Source: Paramacrobiotus metropolitanus (taxonomy: Eukaryota > Tardigrada > Eutardigrada > Parachela > Macrobiotidae). From it: DNA of 64,000 nucleotides. The stretch is taken from contig NW_026570293.1 in NCBI RefSeq assembly GCF_019649055.1, forward strand, positions 248,001-312,000, in the 5' to 3' direction. The notes beneath the pieces are model-generated. The model had not been told where the DNA came from, ran no database searches, and was given only the letters and a program-made list of their open reading frames with translations. Both the position numbers and the translations under genes were made by a program. This document shows, piece by piece, positions 21,568 through 30,720 of the stretch; position 1 is the stretch's first letter; every line of letters starts with the position of its first letter.

Positions 21568-24500
21568 TTAGCTTTTCTTCTTCGGCAGGTCAGCCGGGTT
21601 AGTTGACTTAGCCCGTGCCAACCGCTTCTGGGCTTCCGTTTCGGCCGAGGTGGGAGCCTTCGGTGGGCTCGCCGAGCTTGCCCGCGTCTTCGGCAGGTGC
21701 TGTCCGAAGTCTTCAGGTAGGTAGAAGACGGAGAAACGCTGCCCGTGGGTCTTGTAAACCTCACTCGATCCGAGGACTTTCTGTCGGCAGGCTTGTTCCA
21801 GGACGTACTCCAGCTCATCGGCCAGGTAGTACAGGTTGGTTTCCTTTCTTCGGACCGGTCGGTACCGTGCATCTTCCAATTGAGGGTAAGCGGACATCAG
21901 TATGAACTCGAACCGACCTATTAGGTGGTTCAAAATCTCCCGGCGAGTTAATCCTTCCGGGTGTCGATCCGTCCGCAGGCAGGCAATTACTGCATCCCGC
22001 CATCCGAGGTATGTCTTCGGTGCAGGGTCTTGTTCTTCCCTCGGAAAGACGTAATATGCCCGTTCCGTTTTAGTATACACCCGGAGGATGGCACCGGTCT
22101 CGTATGCCATCCGACAGTAGGTCTTAACCCTGTCCAAGCTAAGGTCAAACCAGCTTCCGTCCTTGTCGACGCGCCAATGTTTCAGCAGCTGGTAAGCCAA
22201 CTCCGGGGTTGCATAGGTTGGGCCCGACCATGACAGCGACTTGAGTGCAGCGTGAACATGCACCCATCCAGGGTCGGTGTCGGAGATCCGAGGCTTCGGT
22301 CTGGATGCTCGCATAGTTGCCGGCTGTTTTGGCCGGGGAAGCCGAATGATGGGCTTCGATGGGATCTCCCGAGGCAAGACTTGCGCTGTGTCTTCATGCC
22401 ACTTCATAAGTAGCTGGTCGGCCGGAGGGCTCGGGGTCCGTTGGTCGAAAAAGCCCGAGGCTTGTTGTCCGGAGGGGACCGTCGATCCCGCATCTTCCAT
22501 CGGATCGTCCGGGTCATCTGCCGGAGGTTGTTCCCGATTGTCAGGCTCATCCTCCGGTTCTGGATGTTCGGGTGCCGCTGTTGGCGGCTGCCCTTTGCCA
22601 TCTTCGTTGTCGTCGTCGTCGCCATCCGAATCGTCGGATTTGTCAGAGTCTTGGTCTGACTTGGCGTCCTTGTCATCATCATCCTCCGAAGAGGGTTCTT
22701 CTTCCTCCTCGAGGGACTGAGCATTCCGCGAAGTCCTACCCTTGTTCTTGCGCTTCTTAGTCAAGGACTGGCCCCTTGTTGAGGTTCCAGCCTGCGAAGA
22801 CGACAAGTCCATGGGTGACGGGGGTTGGGATCCCGGAGGGGCTGAATGTGTGTCCTTGACAAATTTACCCCTTCTGTCTCGAGCCGAATGCTTAATGGGT
22901 TTACTGCCGGAGTCTTGGTCGGCTGAGGCGGACCTTTGCAAGCCACCCGGGGCTCTTGGTCGTTCTGGAGGGAATCTGCTACCTGAGGAGGCTGCCGTTG
23001 ATCTGGCCAGCTCCAACCATACTTTGGCTTGGGGTGCAGGGTCTTCCTCTGGTCTGATCTGGACCTCAGCTCCTTCCGGGCTATATTTCTTTGTGTGGAG
23101 GTACGACATCCGAAGCTTCTGTTCCCTCCGGTTCTTTTCGGGGATGAAGTTCGGTACGGTATACCGAAGGTGGACTCTGCGCTGCGCGTTAGTGGTCTGC
23201 AGCTCCCTTCGTAGCACCATCTTCTCGAGGGTAGGGTTTGCTTCCCTCATGATATCCTCGATCTCGGCCTCACCTTTCGGTTTATCGCCGTAGGTGTACA
23301 TCTTGTTGAGGAACCGTGCAATCTGGAGGCGAGTGGTACCTCTTGGGTTCCGGTAATAGCCAATGGCTCTAACTATCCGCTGTTCTGGTGTTTCCATCTG
23401 GCTTAACTTAGCCGGTGGTTTCGGGAGTACCAGTTCGCCCATTCGGTCCCAGGATCGATGGAGTATAAAGGCCATACATTCATCCTGGATCCAGCTGACT
23501 ATCTTCCGCATGAATTGTGCGGTAAGGAAATGGCCTCGCTCTACCCGGTATTCTTCGGTGAGCTTCTCCACTAGGGCCTGGTAGACGTCTCTGCGTTCCG
23601 CGTCAGCTGTGGTGATGATCCGCCGGACATCTTCCTTAAAGATCGCCTTGGAGAAGGTCGGTTCCGGTTCCCCAGGCTGTCTGTCCGGTAGTCTGTTGCG
23701 GATGTTATCCGGGGCTGGGAGATCGGACTCGTCGGTGTCAGCATGGTAGTCCCACATCTCTTCATGGGGACCCTCGGCCAGATGTTTGGCCGAGCTTGGT
23801 TCCAGCTGGTCCGATTCGTTAAGCCTCCGCTTGACTGGGGTATCCTCCGTTTCAATCTCCGGGGATGCCGAGCGTTCTAAGTCCCTGTCCCTTTGCTGGA
23901 TGTTGTCAACCATCCGCTGGAGATATGGTGGGAGCGAGGAGTCTCCTTGTGACTCCTTTTTCTCCTTCTTGACCTTAGGTGCCTCTTTTGGAGGCTTCTC
24001 CTCGGCCCAGTTGCGGATCTCGTTGATCCAACTCTCGATGCTTTGGCCGGGTTTCAACTCGGGCCTAGGCCCCCGATTCTTGTCGGGTTCCTGTCGGCTC
24101 GATGTTGACTCTGGTTCACTATCCGAGGATGGTTGCTCGGGTCGGACCTTTCTTCGGCCCTTGTTACGGCGAACTTCTACGTCCGAGACGTCGGTATCTC
24201 CGCCGCCGCGAGGTTTCTTGGGCAGTCGGTTAGGAGACTCCTTCTTTGAGGTCGACTTCTTAGCCTCACGCTTCTTCCGTACAGTAGTGGAGTTGGCTGA
24301 GTGGATAACCGAGCCGCTGAATGTCGGCATTTCCTCGTCCTCGATCTCCACTGATGGCCGCCGTTTAGGGTCAACCATCCGTTTTGACGGGACCACGGAC
24401 GCCTTTTGGGGTACCGTGGCCTTCGAGGCTTCTTGTCCGCTGATTGGGGAAGGTGCGATGGGGTGCGGCGCCGGGATTTCTCCGGAGGCTCGCTTCTTGC

Positions 24501-27500
24501 GATAGTCATCGCCCATCTGCTGCACAATCTCTTTCATCCGTTGGGTCAGGTTATGGTACTCACGGATGGTTTCGTTGGAGTCATTGTCGGGCAGGTTATC
24601 GCGGCGACTCTTGAGAGCGTTATAGTAGTTACGCTCCGCGCTCGCGGCCCTATTGATGCAGTCATCCCTTTCGGTCATGGTCAGATCCTTTATGGAGTCC
24701 ATGGCCGGGTCGTTGTGATACTGACGGTGGGTCTGGTTACTAACCGCGGGCCCTAATTGGGGCTGCACAGCCGGTTGTACCTGACTTTCAACCGTCACTT
24801 CGGCGGCTATGTCCGGCACCGAGGTTGACATCGATGCTGTGCTGCCCGGCTCTTTTACCGCTATCTCCAGTTTTGCCGGAGACGAAGTGTCCATCCGTTC
24901 TTGGGAGGCTTGCCGAGGTGTCCGCTTCGGGGAAAACCTCGGTGGTGGAGGCTGGAGAGGGGTCATACTAGGCATCCGGTTCGGCTGAGACAGAGCCCTA
25001 GTTGGGGACACCTGTTTCACCGGGGACCTACTTCGTCCACTAGTTGACCGAGGCTCGGTCGAGAGCCTTGATGTTGACCGAAGGTCGTTTAACAGGGCTT
25101 GTTGCCACTGTCGTTCCTCTTCACTATCCTCCGCGCCATAAACGTTAGGGTCATCATCGTTACCTCCCGAGTTGTCGGGGTCGATTTCAGGGATAAGGTC
25201 GGTTTTAAGCTGGCCTTCCTCCAGGGGTGGTTCACGGATGTATACGGCCGGGTTAATCCTCGGGTTCCGTAACAGCTGGACATAGTCCAAAACCACCCTC
25301 GGTAACCTCTGTGTCCGAAGTACCTGCATGCTGCTCCGGAGGGTCATGAGTCTTCGTATAATGGCGTCGCGGTCGGTCGCAAAGTCCAAGATTGTCTGGG
25401 TCATGCGGTTCCGATCTCTTGACGACATCTTATGTTCGAGCTGTCCACCGGTAAGTTCACCTTCTTGGATGACCCGGTAGAATTCGGCCTGTTTAATCTG
25501 GTCTACCAACTGGTTGTGGTAAGCCACAGCTTCCCGTTCCGTTGCGGTTAAGTCCGGTTGGATGGCCTGTAGTACTAACTGAGGCTGGGGGGCCGTCTTG
25601 TGGTTCTCACCCGGCGTCGGTCGTACCTTCTGACGGGGCTTCGATGGGTCTGAAGCTGTTTCCCGCATCACAATCTCTCGGACCTGTTCGAGGGTCCGGA
25701 CTTGTCTCGGTGGTGATGAGAACAGCTTCCGTTTCGGGCCTTTATCCTCATCCCTGTCCTTAGACCGAGGCTTCCTCGCGAACTTGGGCGAGTCTGGGCC
25801 TCCGGGCTGATGAATAGCCCTACCGTCCGGGGTTCTCTCCGGGTCATTGGACTGTTCGGTCGGACGTCGGATGACGAGCACCTGTTCCGTTCGTTCTGGC
25901 CGAGCCGAACCGCCTATTGGGGGTACCGGCAATGTTGTTGGCCTCGGTGCCTTACTTGTGCTCGGTGGGTCCGGGGTTAAGTCCCGCGTCCGAGCGTAAG
26001 CTTCCCGTTCCGCTGTGGAGGGCTCAAGGGTCTCTTCTTCACCTTCTAAGGGTGGAACATCCATAGGTTCACCGGGCGGCGTAGCTGGTCGTGCGGGTGG
26101 CTTAGCCTGTTGGGCTTTACGCTCCGCGGCTTCACGTCGCTTGTTACGGTAGTAACCCTCGGTGATCCGCTTAATGTCTTGCAGCGCCTGTATCAGGGTC
26201 TCCTCGGTGTCCGAAGATCTCGCTGCCGATAGGGTGAGTATGGTGGCAATGGTCTTCCGGCTCGTGTCCAGGGTATTGGTGTCAACGTCGAGCCTTGCCG
26301 CCCTAGGGTCCCAGGCGTTCATGGCATGCAGTTGGGCATGCATCTCATGGCTGGCATCCTCGGCTCGCTGAAGTGCTCGCCGAATCGTTTCCTCCATTCC
26401 GGGTACTGCCAGTGGCCAATTTCCTGACGGTGGAGTAGCCGTCGAGGGTGGCTTGATGGTCGGTCTCCGAGTTGACTGGTCAGATGTACCCTGCTCTGGG
26501 GGTTCGATCTGCCTAATCCGAGACTGATCCTTGGAGGCTCGGTCTGCCTCTCGCCGTTCTTTGGCCTGCTTTTCTTCCTCGTAATCCCGGATGAAACCCG
26601 AGAGCCAAAGCACGCATGATTGCAGCTGAGCCTGGCTGTACTGATGCTTCGGAGTTTCCGGGTGTAGAAGTATCCGAGTTGCCCTGGTGTGGTTCTCAAC
26701 TCCGGTGATGTCACCATCCAGTTTGAAGAATTCTGCGCTATGACGGTCGCAGAAGCCTCGGCGAGTCCGCATCTCAGTCAAGATATTATTAGCCCGAGTC
26801 ATGGCTTCAACTATGTAGGGTTGAGCGTCGGGCGGCAGAACTCCCGGGTCCGGTATGTTTTCCATCGCCCGTACCATTGAGCGGGGCGACAGGCGCTGGG
26901 TCGGTGCAACCTGTTGGGTCGCTACCGGCCGTTCTGGTTGCTGCGGTGGATTCGCAGAGGTTTGGGTCGGCGGGTTGACCGGAGGCTGAGTTGCCTGGTT
27001 TGCCGAGGCTTGGGTCGGCGGAGTGGCCGGAGGCTGAGGTGGAACCGTTTTGCGGCTCTCTTCCTCATGCTTCCTTTTTGCAAGTGCCACTTCTAGGTCG
27101 GCTTTTAAGCTCTCCACATCCATCATGGCCATTACGTACTGGTCTCGGATCCGCTCCTTCAGCTTCTTCTGAGCCGGGGTCCGATCCTCCAACTGGTTAA
27201 CCTGAGCGGCTAAGTCCCGGATATAGCCTTCGTTAAGGGCTATATCATCACGGAGGGTTTGAATCTCCTGTTCCGTCGGGGCTGGTTGGAGTTGAGGTGG
27301 CTCAGTTGGGTTGACCCTCGAAGGTCCGGGGGTCCGAGGTTGAGGAGGCCCCGATGGTTGAGCCTGTTGAGGTCCGGGGGTCCGAGGTTGAGCCTCCTTG
27401 TGGCTTCTTTCCTCAAGCTTCCTCCGGAGCTTCTCAGCATGTCCCCGAGCCATGTCACGCTGTTCGGTGATGGTCCGTCGGGTGGCTTCGTCGTCAGGTT

Positions 27501-30500
27501 GTAGCGTGGCGATCCGTTGGGTCAGAAGGTCCGCTGTTAGCTCCGTTTCGGCTAAGTCCCTCCGCAATTCTTCGGTAGTTATGGTAATACCGAAGTCCAT
27601 TTCCGGTGGGTCATCGAGCATCTCGATGTCCGGTGAGGGTATCGGTGACGGAGGTTCTGACGTTGGTGATGCGCTTCGGTGTGAGCCTGGGCCGGGGGTC
27701 ACTGTTGGTTCCCCATCACGGCTACGGCTCCGACTCGGACTATATTCCGAGTATTCATCCGAGTCCAAGTCACCTTCTTCGGCAATACGCCTCTGTAGGT
27801 ATCTAAGAGAGGCTTCCAAGTCCCGTATCTCGTCTGGTGTAGTTGGGATCCCTGCTTCGGTTAGCGTGGCAACGTGACGTAAGTTTTGCGTGATGTTGTT
27901 AAGGTAGTTGTACACCCTGGACTGCTCCATAGTCTCCTCTGGGCCTTCTTTGGATAGGCTGCTTGCTTGTCGTTGAAGGTTCTTGCGCAGCTTATGGCCC
28001 TGTTCCAGGATCTCTCTGATCTGTTGCCATCTCCGAAGTCTTGCCTCGGCCTCATCGGGCCGGTTTGCTGGGTCATCGGAGAGGACTATGCCGTAATTGT
28101 CGGCACGTCGCTCAATGGAAGAGAGAAGTCTCGGGAGCTCGCGGGTTTCCCAGGGTCCTGTTGGGAGCCCTTCCCAGACGAGGCCTGTGATGTCGGCTGT
28201 TTCCCGGTTAACTTCGGTAATAAGGTCGGAGACTCGTCGGGCAGCCTCTTGTCCGTTGAGGCTATAGGCCTGTTCACGGCGTCGTATCAACATCGTTATG
28301 ATGTTGTCGCTGAGCCTCCTTACTCGGTTGACTCTTTCCCAGAGTGCCATTCTGTCTCTGGCTCGGTCATACGCTTGGCGGGTTGCGGGGCTTGGTTGTT
28401 GCCCTTCCGGTCCGGCTCCCTCGGTTAGGTTGAAAGCCGCTACCTGTTGTTCCACGTAGGCCGCCGCACCCTCCAAGGTCCATCTGTCACGGACACTTGC
28501 TGGAATTCTGTCGTGGCTGAGACGCTCAATTTCACCGAGCTTCAATTGGATCTCGATGTTGAGCTTATCGGTTTCTGCCCACTGTTCCGAGTTAAGAGGG
28601 TATCGGTCTCGGCGCCGGCGTAGTTCCGTTAGGAGTACGAGTCCTTGTTGCCGAGTTCTGCGGATAGCCACAAACGCGTCTGACTTGGCTACGTCGCGTG
28701 GGGTCGGTGATGCCGGGTTTTGGTTGTCATCAATGACCCTACGCAGGTTCCGGAACGCTTGCCGGGACTGCTGAATCTGCTGCGGGGTGAAGTTAGTAAC
28801 TTCAGTTGACCGTCGGAGCATGTAGGAATCATGGATAATACGGTTGATGGTCAATTCCTGATCCAAGTACCGAGGGTCGGTCGGTGAGGTTTCCTGATGC
28901 TCGCGGTTAAGTCGTACCGCTAAGTCGTCCGACTCCCTCAAGGTCGCGTAAATCTGCAGCCGGCTTGGGCTCGCTTCTCTGTCTTCCGGGGTCCTTGTTG
29001 TACCAGCCGAAGCCCCCATACTTGTGGTTGCGACGGCTGATCCCCATTCCGTCCCTCGGCTCGTCAATCCAGGCACATTATCCACCGTTCTCGGGGGTGC
29101 CAGAGGGTGTTCGTCTCGAGCCTCTTCTATCTGGGCCTTCAGAAGCCAATAGTGGGTGTGGATCAATTGCAGTTGTTGTCCTGTTAGAGGGGTTCGCGAC
29201 AGCAGTTTCCGGAGTATTTCTACTCCAAGGTTCAAGGAGCTGACCACGTGCGTTCGGATGCCGGATTTTCCAGTCCTTCGGCTTGTATCTGGCCTCTCAT
29301 CCCTTTCACGAGAGCTTCGGTCTGTCCGAGCAATGCGTGTACTTCGGCCATTGAAGGGTGAGGAGGAGAGGTTGGTCGCTCCGGCCGAAGCCCCCGTAGT
29401 TGCGGTTGCTAAGGCTGGCCCTCTTTCTGAGGCTGGAGTCTCGGAGGTTGACTTCCGGGCTCTAAGTATGGCTCGGGTATCCTGGATATATTGTTCCAGT
29501 TCCTTCATTTCCGAGTTTAATCGGGTCAATTCCTGCGCAAAGTTAGGGTCGCTCAACTTGAGAGCTTCTATCTTGCGCTGGACGAGGGTCCATTCACTCT
29601 CAGCTTCCATAAGACCCAGTGTGAGTTCTTCCGAGGGTCGGATCTGCCTTCGCGATCCAGCTGAAGATGCAGCCGAAATCGGTTCAACCGTAATTGCGGT
29701 TGCCGGAGATCTGGCTGTGGAAGGTCCGGGTATCGAGGGCTCAGCTGTCAGTTGAGCCGAGGCTGCCTCCGCTGATGATGTCAGAGGCTTGGGTCGTTTC
29801 AGCATGTGGACTGAAAAAGCCTTCGTTCCATCCTCGTAGTATCGAGTGAATGGGGATGGTGTCCGTTGGCGTTCCGGCCGAGCCGTCGCTGATACCACCG
29901 GAGGCATATTTGTGCCATCCTGTCGTGGCGCCGCCGGTAAAGTCGGCTGCTGCGAGGCTCCCATGGGTCCAGTAACTATGGGGTATCCCATCAGAGGGTT
30001 GACCGCGCCGCCTTGTGGCTGGTTCATACCCATCTGGTTGCACCATTGGGTGAACATGGCGAACATTTGGTTCGGCATGGGGTTCATCCCGGCTTGAGTC
30101 ATCAGCGGCCCTATTGGGGCCGGCTGGATGCTCGTTACCGTAATCGGGATGTATGGTAGCGTCGGTGGCATGACTGGTCCGGGGATGAATGGTCCCGGTA
30201 GAAGTGGCGGGCGGATCTGACCTATTGGGTCGATCGGTACTGCCGGTACGTTCTGACCGGTGGCCGCGCTCACATTCACCAAAAGTCCAGTTTCGTCGAG
30301 CATAGTGCCCGGTGGCAAGGTCTGGAGGGGGATCGTCCGGGGTTGAGTGACCATCCGTGACCCGACCGTTAAACCTGCCAAAGAATCAGCCGCTACGTTC
30401 GCATGCGGGTTTGTTACCTGTGGGATTGGGGTTTGAGTGGCCGAACGCGTCTCAGCTCGGGAGCCCGATCGGTCGTGCGGGTACGGCTGAGATCGTCGGT

Positions 30501-30558
30501 TGTCGCGTCGGCTGCTGTTCGATCCGCTCGATGGAGGGTCTCGTCGTCGGTCAGACAT
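21568..30558 (-). CDS. Giant-element ORF of 2,996 codons, low-complexity and coiled-coil with C-terminal winged-helix-like modules
   Basis: It opens with ATG at 30558, 162 bp after the integrase stop. The first 300 residues are Pro/Ser-rich. Residues about 300-1,900 are long charged helices with Arg/Glu repeats separated by Pro-rich linkers, a shape expected of a fibrous or scaffold protein. Lys- and Asp-rich stretches follow. Near residues 2,390-2,470 a segment (RAIGYYRNPRGTTRLQIARF, then MVLRRELQTT, then VHLRYTVP) has the helix-helix-helix-wing pattern of linker-histone-type winged helices. Two more such segments occur at about 2,760-2,850 and 2,860-2,950. DNA or chromatin binding is inferred from this resemblance only. 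No enzyme motif is seen. Confidence 0.75.
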   Translation of the reverse strand: MSDRRRDPPSSGSNSSRRDNRRSQPYPHDRSGSRAETRSATQTPIPQVTNPHANVAADSLAGLTVGSRMVTQPRTIPLQTLPPGTMLDETGLLVNVSAATGQNVPAVPIDPIGQIRPPLLPGPFIPGPVMPPTLPYIPITVTSIQPAPIGPLMTQAGMNPMPNQMFAMFTQWCNQMGMNQPQGGAVNPLMGYPIVTGPMGASQQPTLPAAPRQDGTNMPPVVSATARPERQRTPSPFTRYYEDGTKAFSVHMLKRPKPLTSSAEAASAQLTAEPSIPGPSTARSPATAITVEPISAASSAGSRRQIRPSEELTLGLMEAESEWTLVQRKIEALKLSDPNFAQELTRLNSEMKELEQYIQDTRAILRARKSTSETPASERGPALATATTGASAGATNLSSSPFNGRSTRIARTDRSSRERDERPDTSRRTGKSGIRTHVVSSLNLGVEILRKLLSRTPLTGQQLQLIHTHYWLLKAQIEEARDEHPLAPPRTVDNVPGLTSRGTEWGSAVATTSMGASAGTTRTPEDREASPSRLQIYATLRESDDLAVRLNREHQETSPTDPRYLDQELTINRIIHDSYMLRRSTEVTNFTPQQIQQSRQAFRNLRRVIDDNQNPASPTPRDVAKSDAFVAIRRTRQQGLVLLTELRRRRDRYPLNSEQWAETDKLNIEIQLKLGEIERLSHDRIPASVRDRWTLEGAAAYVEQQVAAFNLTEGAGPEGQQPSPATRQAYDRARDRMALWERVNRVRRLSDNIITMLIRRREQAYSLNGQEAARRVSDLITEVNRETADITGLVWEGLPTGPWETRELPRLLSSIERRADNYGIVLSDDPANRPDEAEARLRRWQQIREILEQGHKLRKNLQRQASSLSKEGPEETMEQSRVYNYLNNITQNLRHVATLTEAGIPTTPDEIRDLEASLRYLQRRIAEEGDLDSDEYSEYSPSRSRSRDGEPTVTPGPGSHRSASPTSEPPSPIPSPDIEMLDDPPEMDFGITITTEELRRDLAETELTADLLTQRIATLQPDDEATRRTITEQRDMARGHAEKLRRKLEERSHKEAQPRTPGPQQAQPSGPPQPRTPGPSRVNPTEPPQLQPAPTEQEIQTLRDDIALNEGYIRDLAAQVNQLEDRTPAQKKLKERIRDQYVMAMMDVESLKADLEVALAKRKHEEESRKTVPPQPPATPPTQASANQATQPPVNPPTQTSANPPQQPERPVATQQVAPTQRLSPRSMVRAMENIPDPGVLPPDAQPYIVEAMTRANNILTEMRTRRGFCDRHSAEFFKLDGDITGVENHTRATRILLHPETPKHQYSQAQLQSCVLWLSGFIRDYEEEKQAKERREADRASKDQSRIRQIEPPEQGTSDQSTRRPTIKPPSTATPPSGNWPLAVPGMEETIRRALQRAEDASHEMHAQLHAMNAWDPRAARLDVDTNTLDTSRKTIATILTLSAARSSDTEETLIQALQDIKRITEGYYRNKRREAAERKAQQAKPPARPATPPGEPMDVPPLEGEEETLEPSTAEREAYARTRDLTPDPPSTSKAPRPTTLPVPPIGGSARPERTEQVLVIRRPTEQSNDPERTPDGRAIHQPGGPDSPKFARKPRSKDRDEDKGPKRKLFSSPPRQVRTLEQVREIVMRETASDPSKPRQKVRPTPGENHKTAPQPQLVLQAIQPDLTATEREAVAYHNQLVDQIKQAEFYRVIQEGELTGGQLEHKMSSRDRNRMTQTILDFATDRDAIIRRLMTLRSSMQVLRTQRLPRVVLDYVQLLRNPRINPAVYIREPPLEEGQLKTDLIPEIDPDNSGGNDDDPNVYGAEDSEEERQWQQALLNDLRSTSRLSTEPRSTSGRSRSPVKQVSPTRALSQPNRMPSMTPLQPPPPRFSPKRTPRQASQERMDTSSPAKLEIAVKEPGSTASMSTSVPDIAAEVTVESQVQPAVQPQLGPAVSNQTHRQYHNDPAMDSIKDLTMTERDDCINRAASAERNYYNALKSRRDNLPDNDSNETIREYHNLTQRMKEIVQQMGDDYRKKRASGEIPAPHPIAPSPISGQEASKATVPQKASVVPSKRMVDPKRRPSVEIEDEEMPTFSGSVIHSANSTTVRKKREAKKSTSKKESPNRLPKKPRGGGDTDVSDVEVRRNKGRRKVRPEQPSSDSEPESTSSRQEPDKNRGPRPELKPGQSIESWINEIRNWAEEKPPKEAPKVKKEKKESQGDSSLPPYLQRMVDNIQQRDRDLERSASPEIETEDTPVKRRLNESDQLEPSSAKHLAEGPHEEMWDYHADTDESDLPAPDNIRNRLPDRQPGEPEPTFSKAIFKEDVRRIITTADAERRDVYQALVEKLTEEYRVERGHFLTAQFMRKIVSWIQDECMAFILHRSWDRMGELVLPKPPAKLSQMETPEQRIVRAIGYYRNPRGTTRLQIARFLNKMYTYGDKPKGEAEIEDIMREANPTLEKMVLRRELQTTNAQRRVHLRYTVPNFIPEKNRREQKLRMSYLHTKKYSPEGAEVQIRPEEDPAPQAKVWLELARSTAASSGSRFPPERPRAPGGLQRSASADQDSGSKPIKHSARDRRGKFVKDTHSAPPGSQPPSPMDLSSSQAGTSTRGQSLTKKRKNKGRTSRNAQSLEEEEEPSSEDDDDKDAKSDQDSDKSDDSDGDDDDNEDGKGQPPTAAPEHPEPEDEPDNREQPPADDPDDPMEDAGSTVPSGQQASGFFDQRTPSPPADQLLMKWHEDTAQVLPREIPSKPIIRLPRPKQPATMRASRPKPRISDTDPGWVHVHAALKSLSWSGPTYATPELAYQLLKHWRVDKDGSWFDLSLDRVKTYCRMAYETGAILRVYTKTERAYYVFPREEQDPAPKTYLGWRDAVIACLRTDRHPEGLTRREILNHLIGRFEFILMSAYPQLEDARYRPVRRKETNLYYLADELEYVLEQACRQKVLGSSEVYKTHGQRFSVFYLPEDFGQHLPKTRASSASPPKAPTSAETEAQKRLARAKSTNPADLPKKKS

Positions 30559-30720
30559 CGTTATGAGGGGCTGTTGGGATAAAGGAGATACGGCTCGTTA
30601 GCATTCTGATAAGGCCAAATAAGTTCAACTGAAGATTCCATGCACAACTGAAGAGGTCCCATTCCGACACCAAAGGTCCATTCTTAACTATGTCCTAGCT
30701 AAGCCCTAACTTATTCTAGG

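Noticed and set aside
22277-22720. Long plus-strand frames inside the giant element, such as Ser/Gly-rich ones
   Set aside because: They are antisense reflections of GC-rich coding sequence and codon bias of the minus-strand ORFs.
21568-30558. Histone or host chromatin gene captured whole
   Set aside because: Only short C-terminal segments resemble winged helices; the rest has no host-gene likeness and no introns can be compared.
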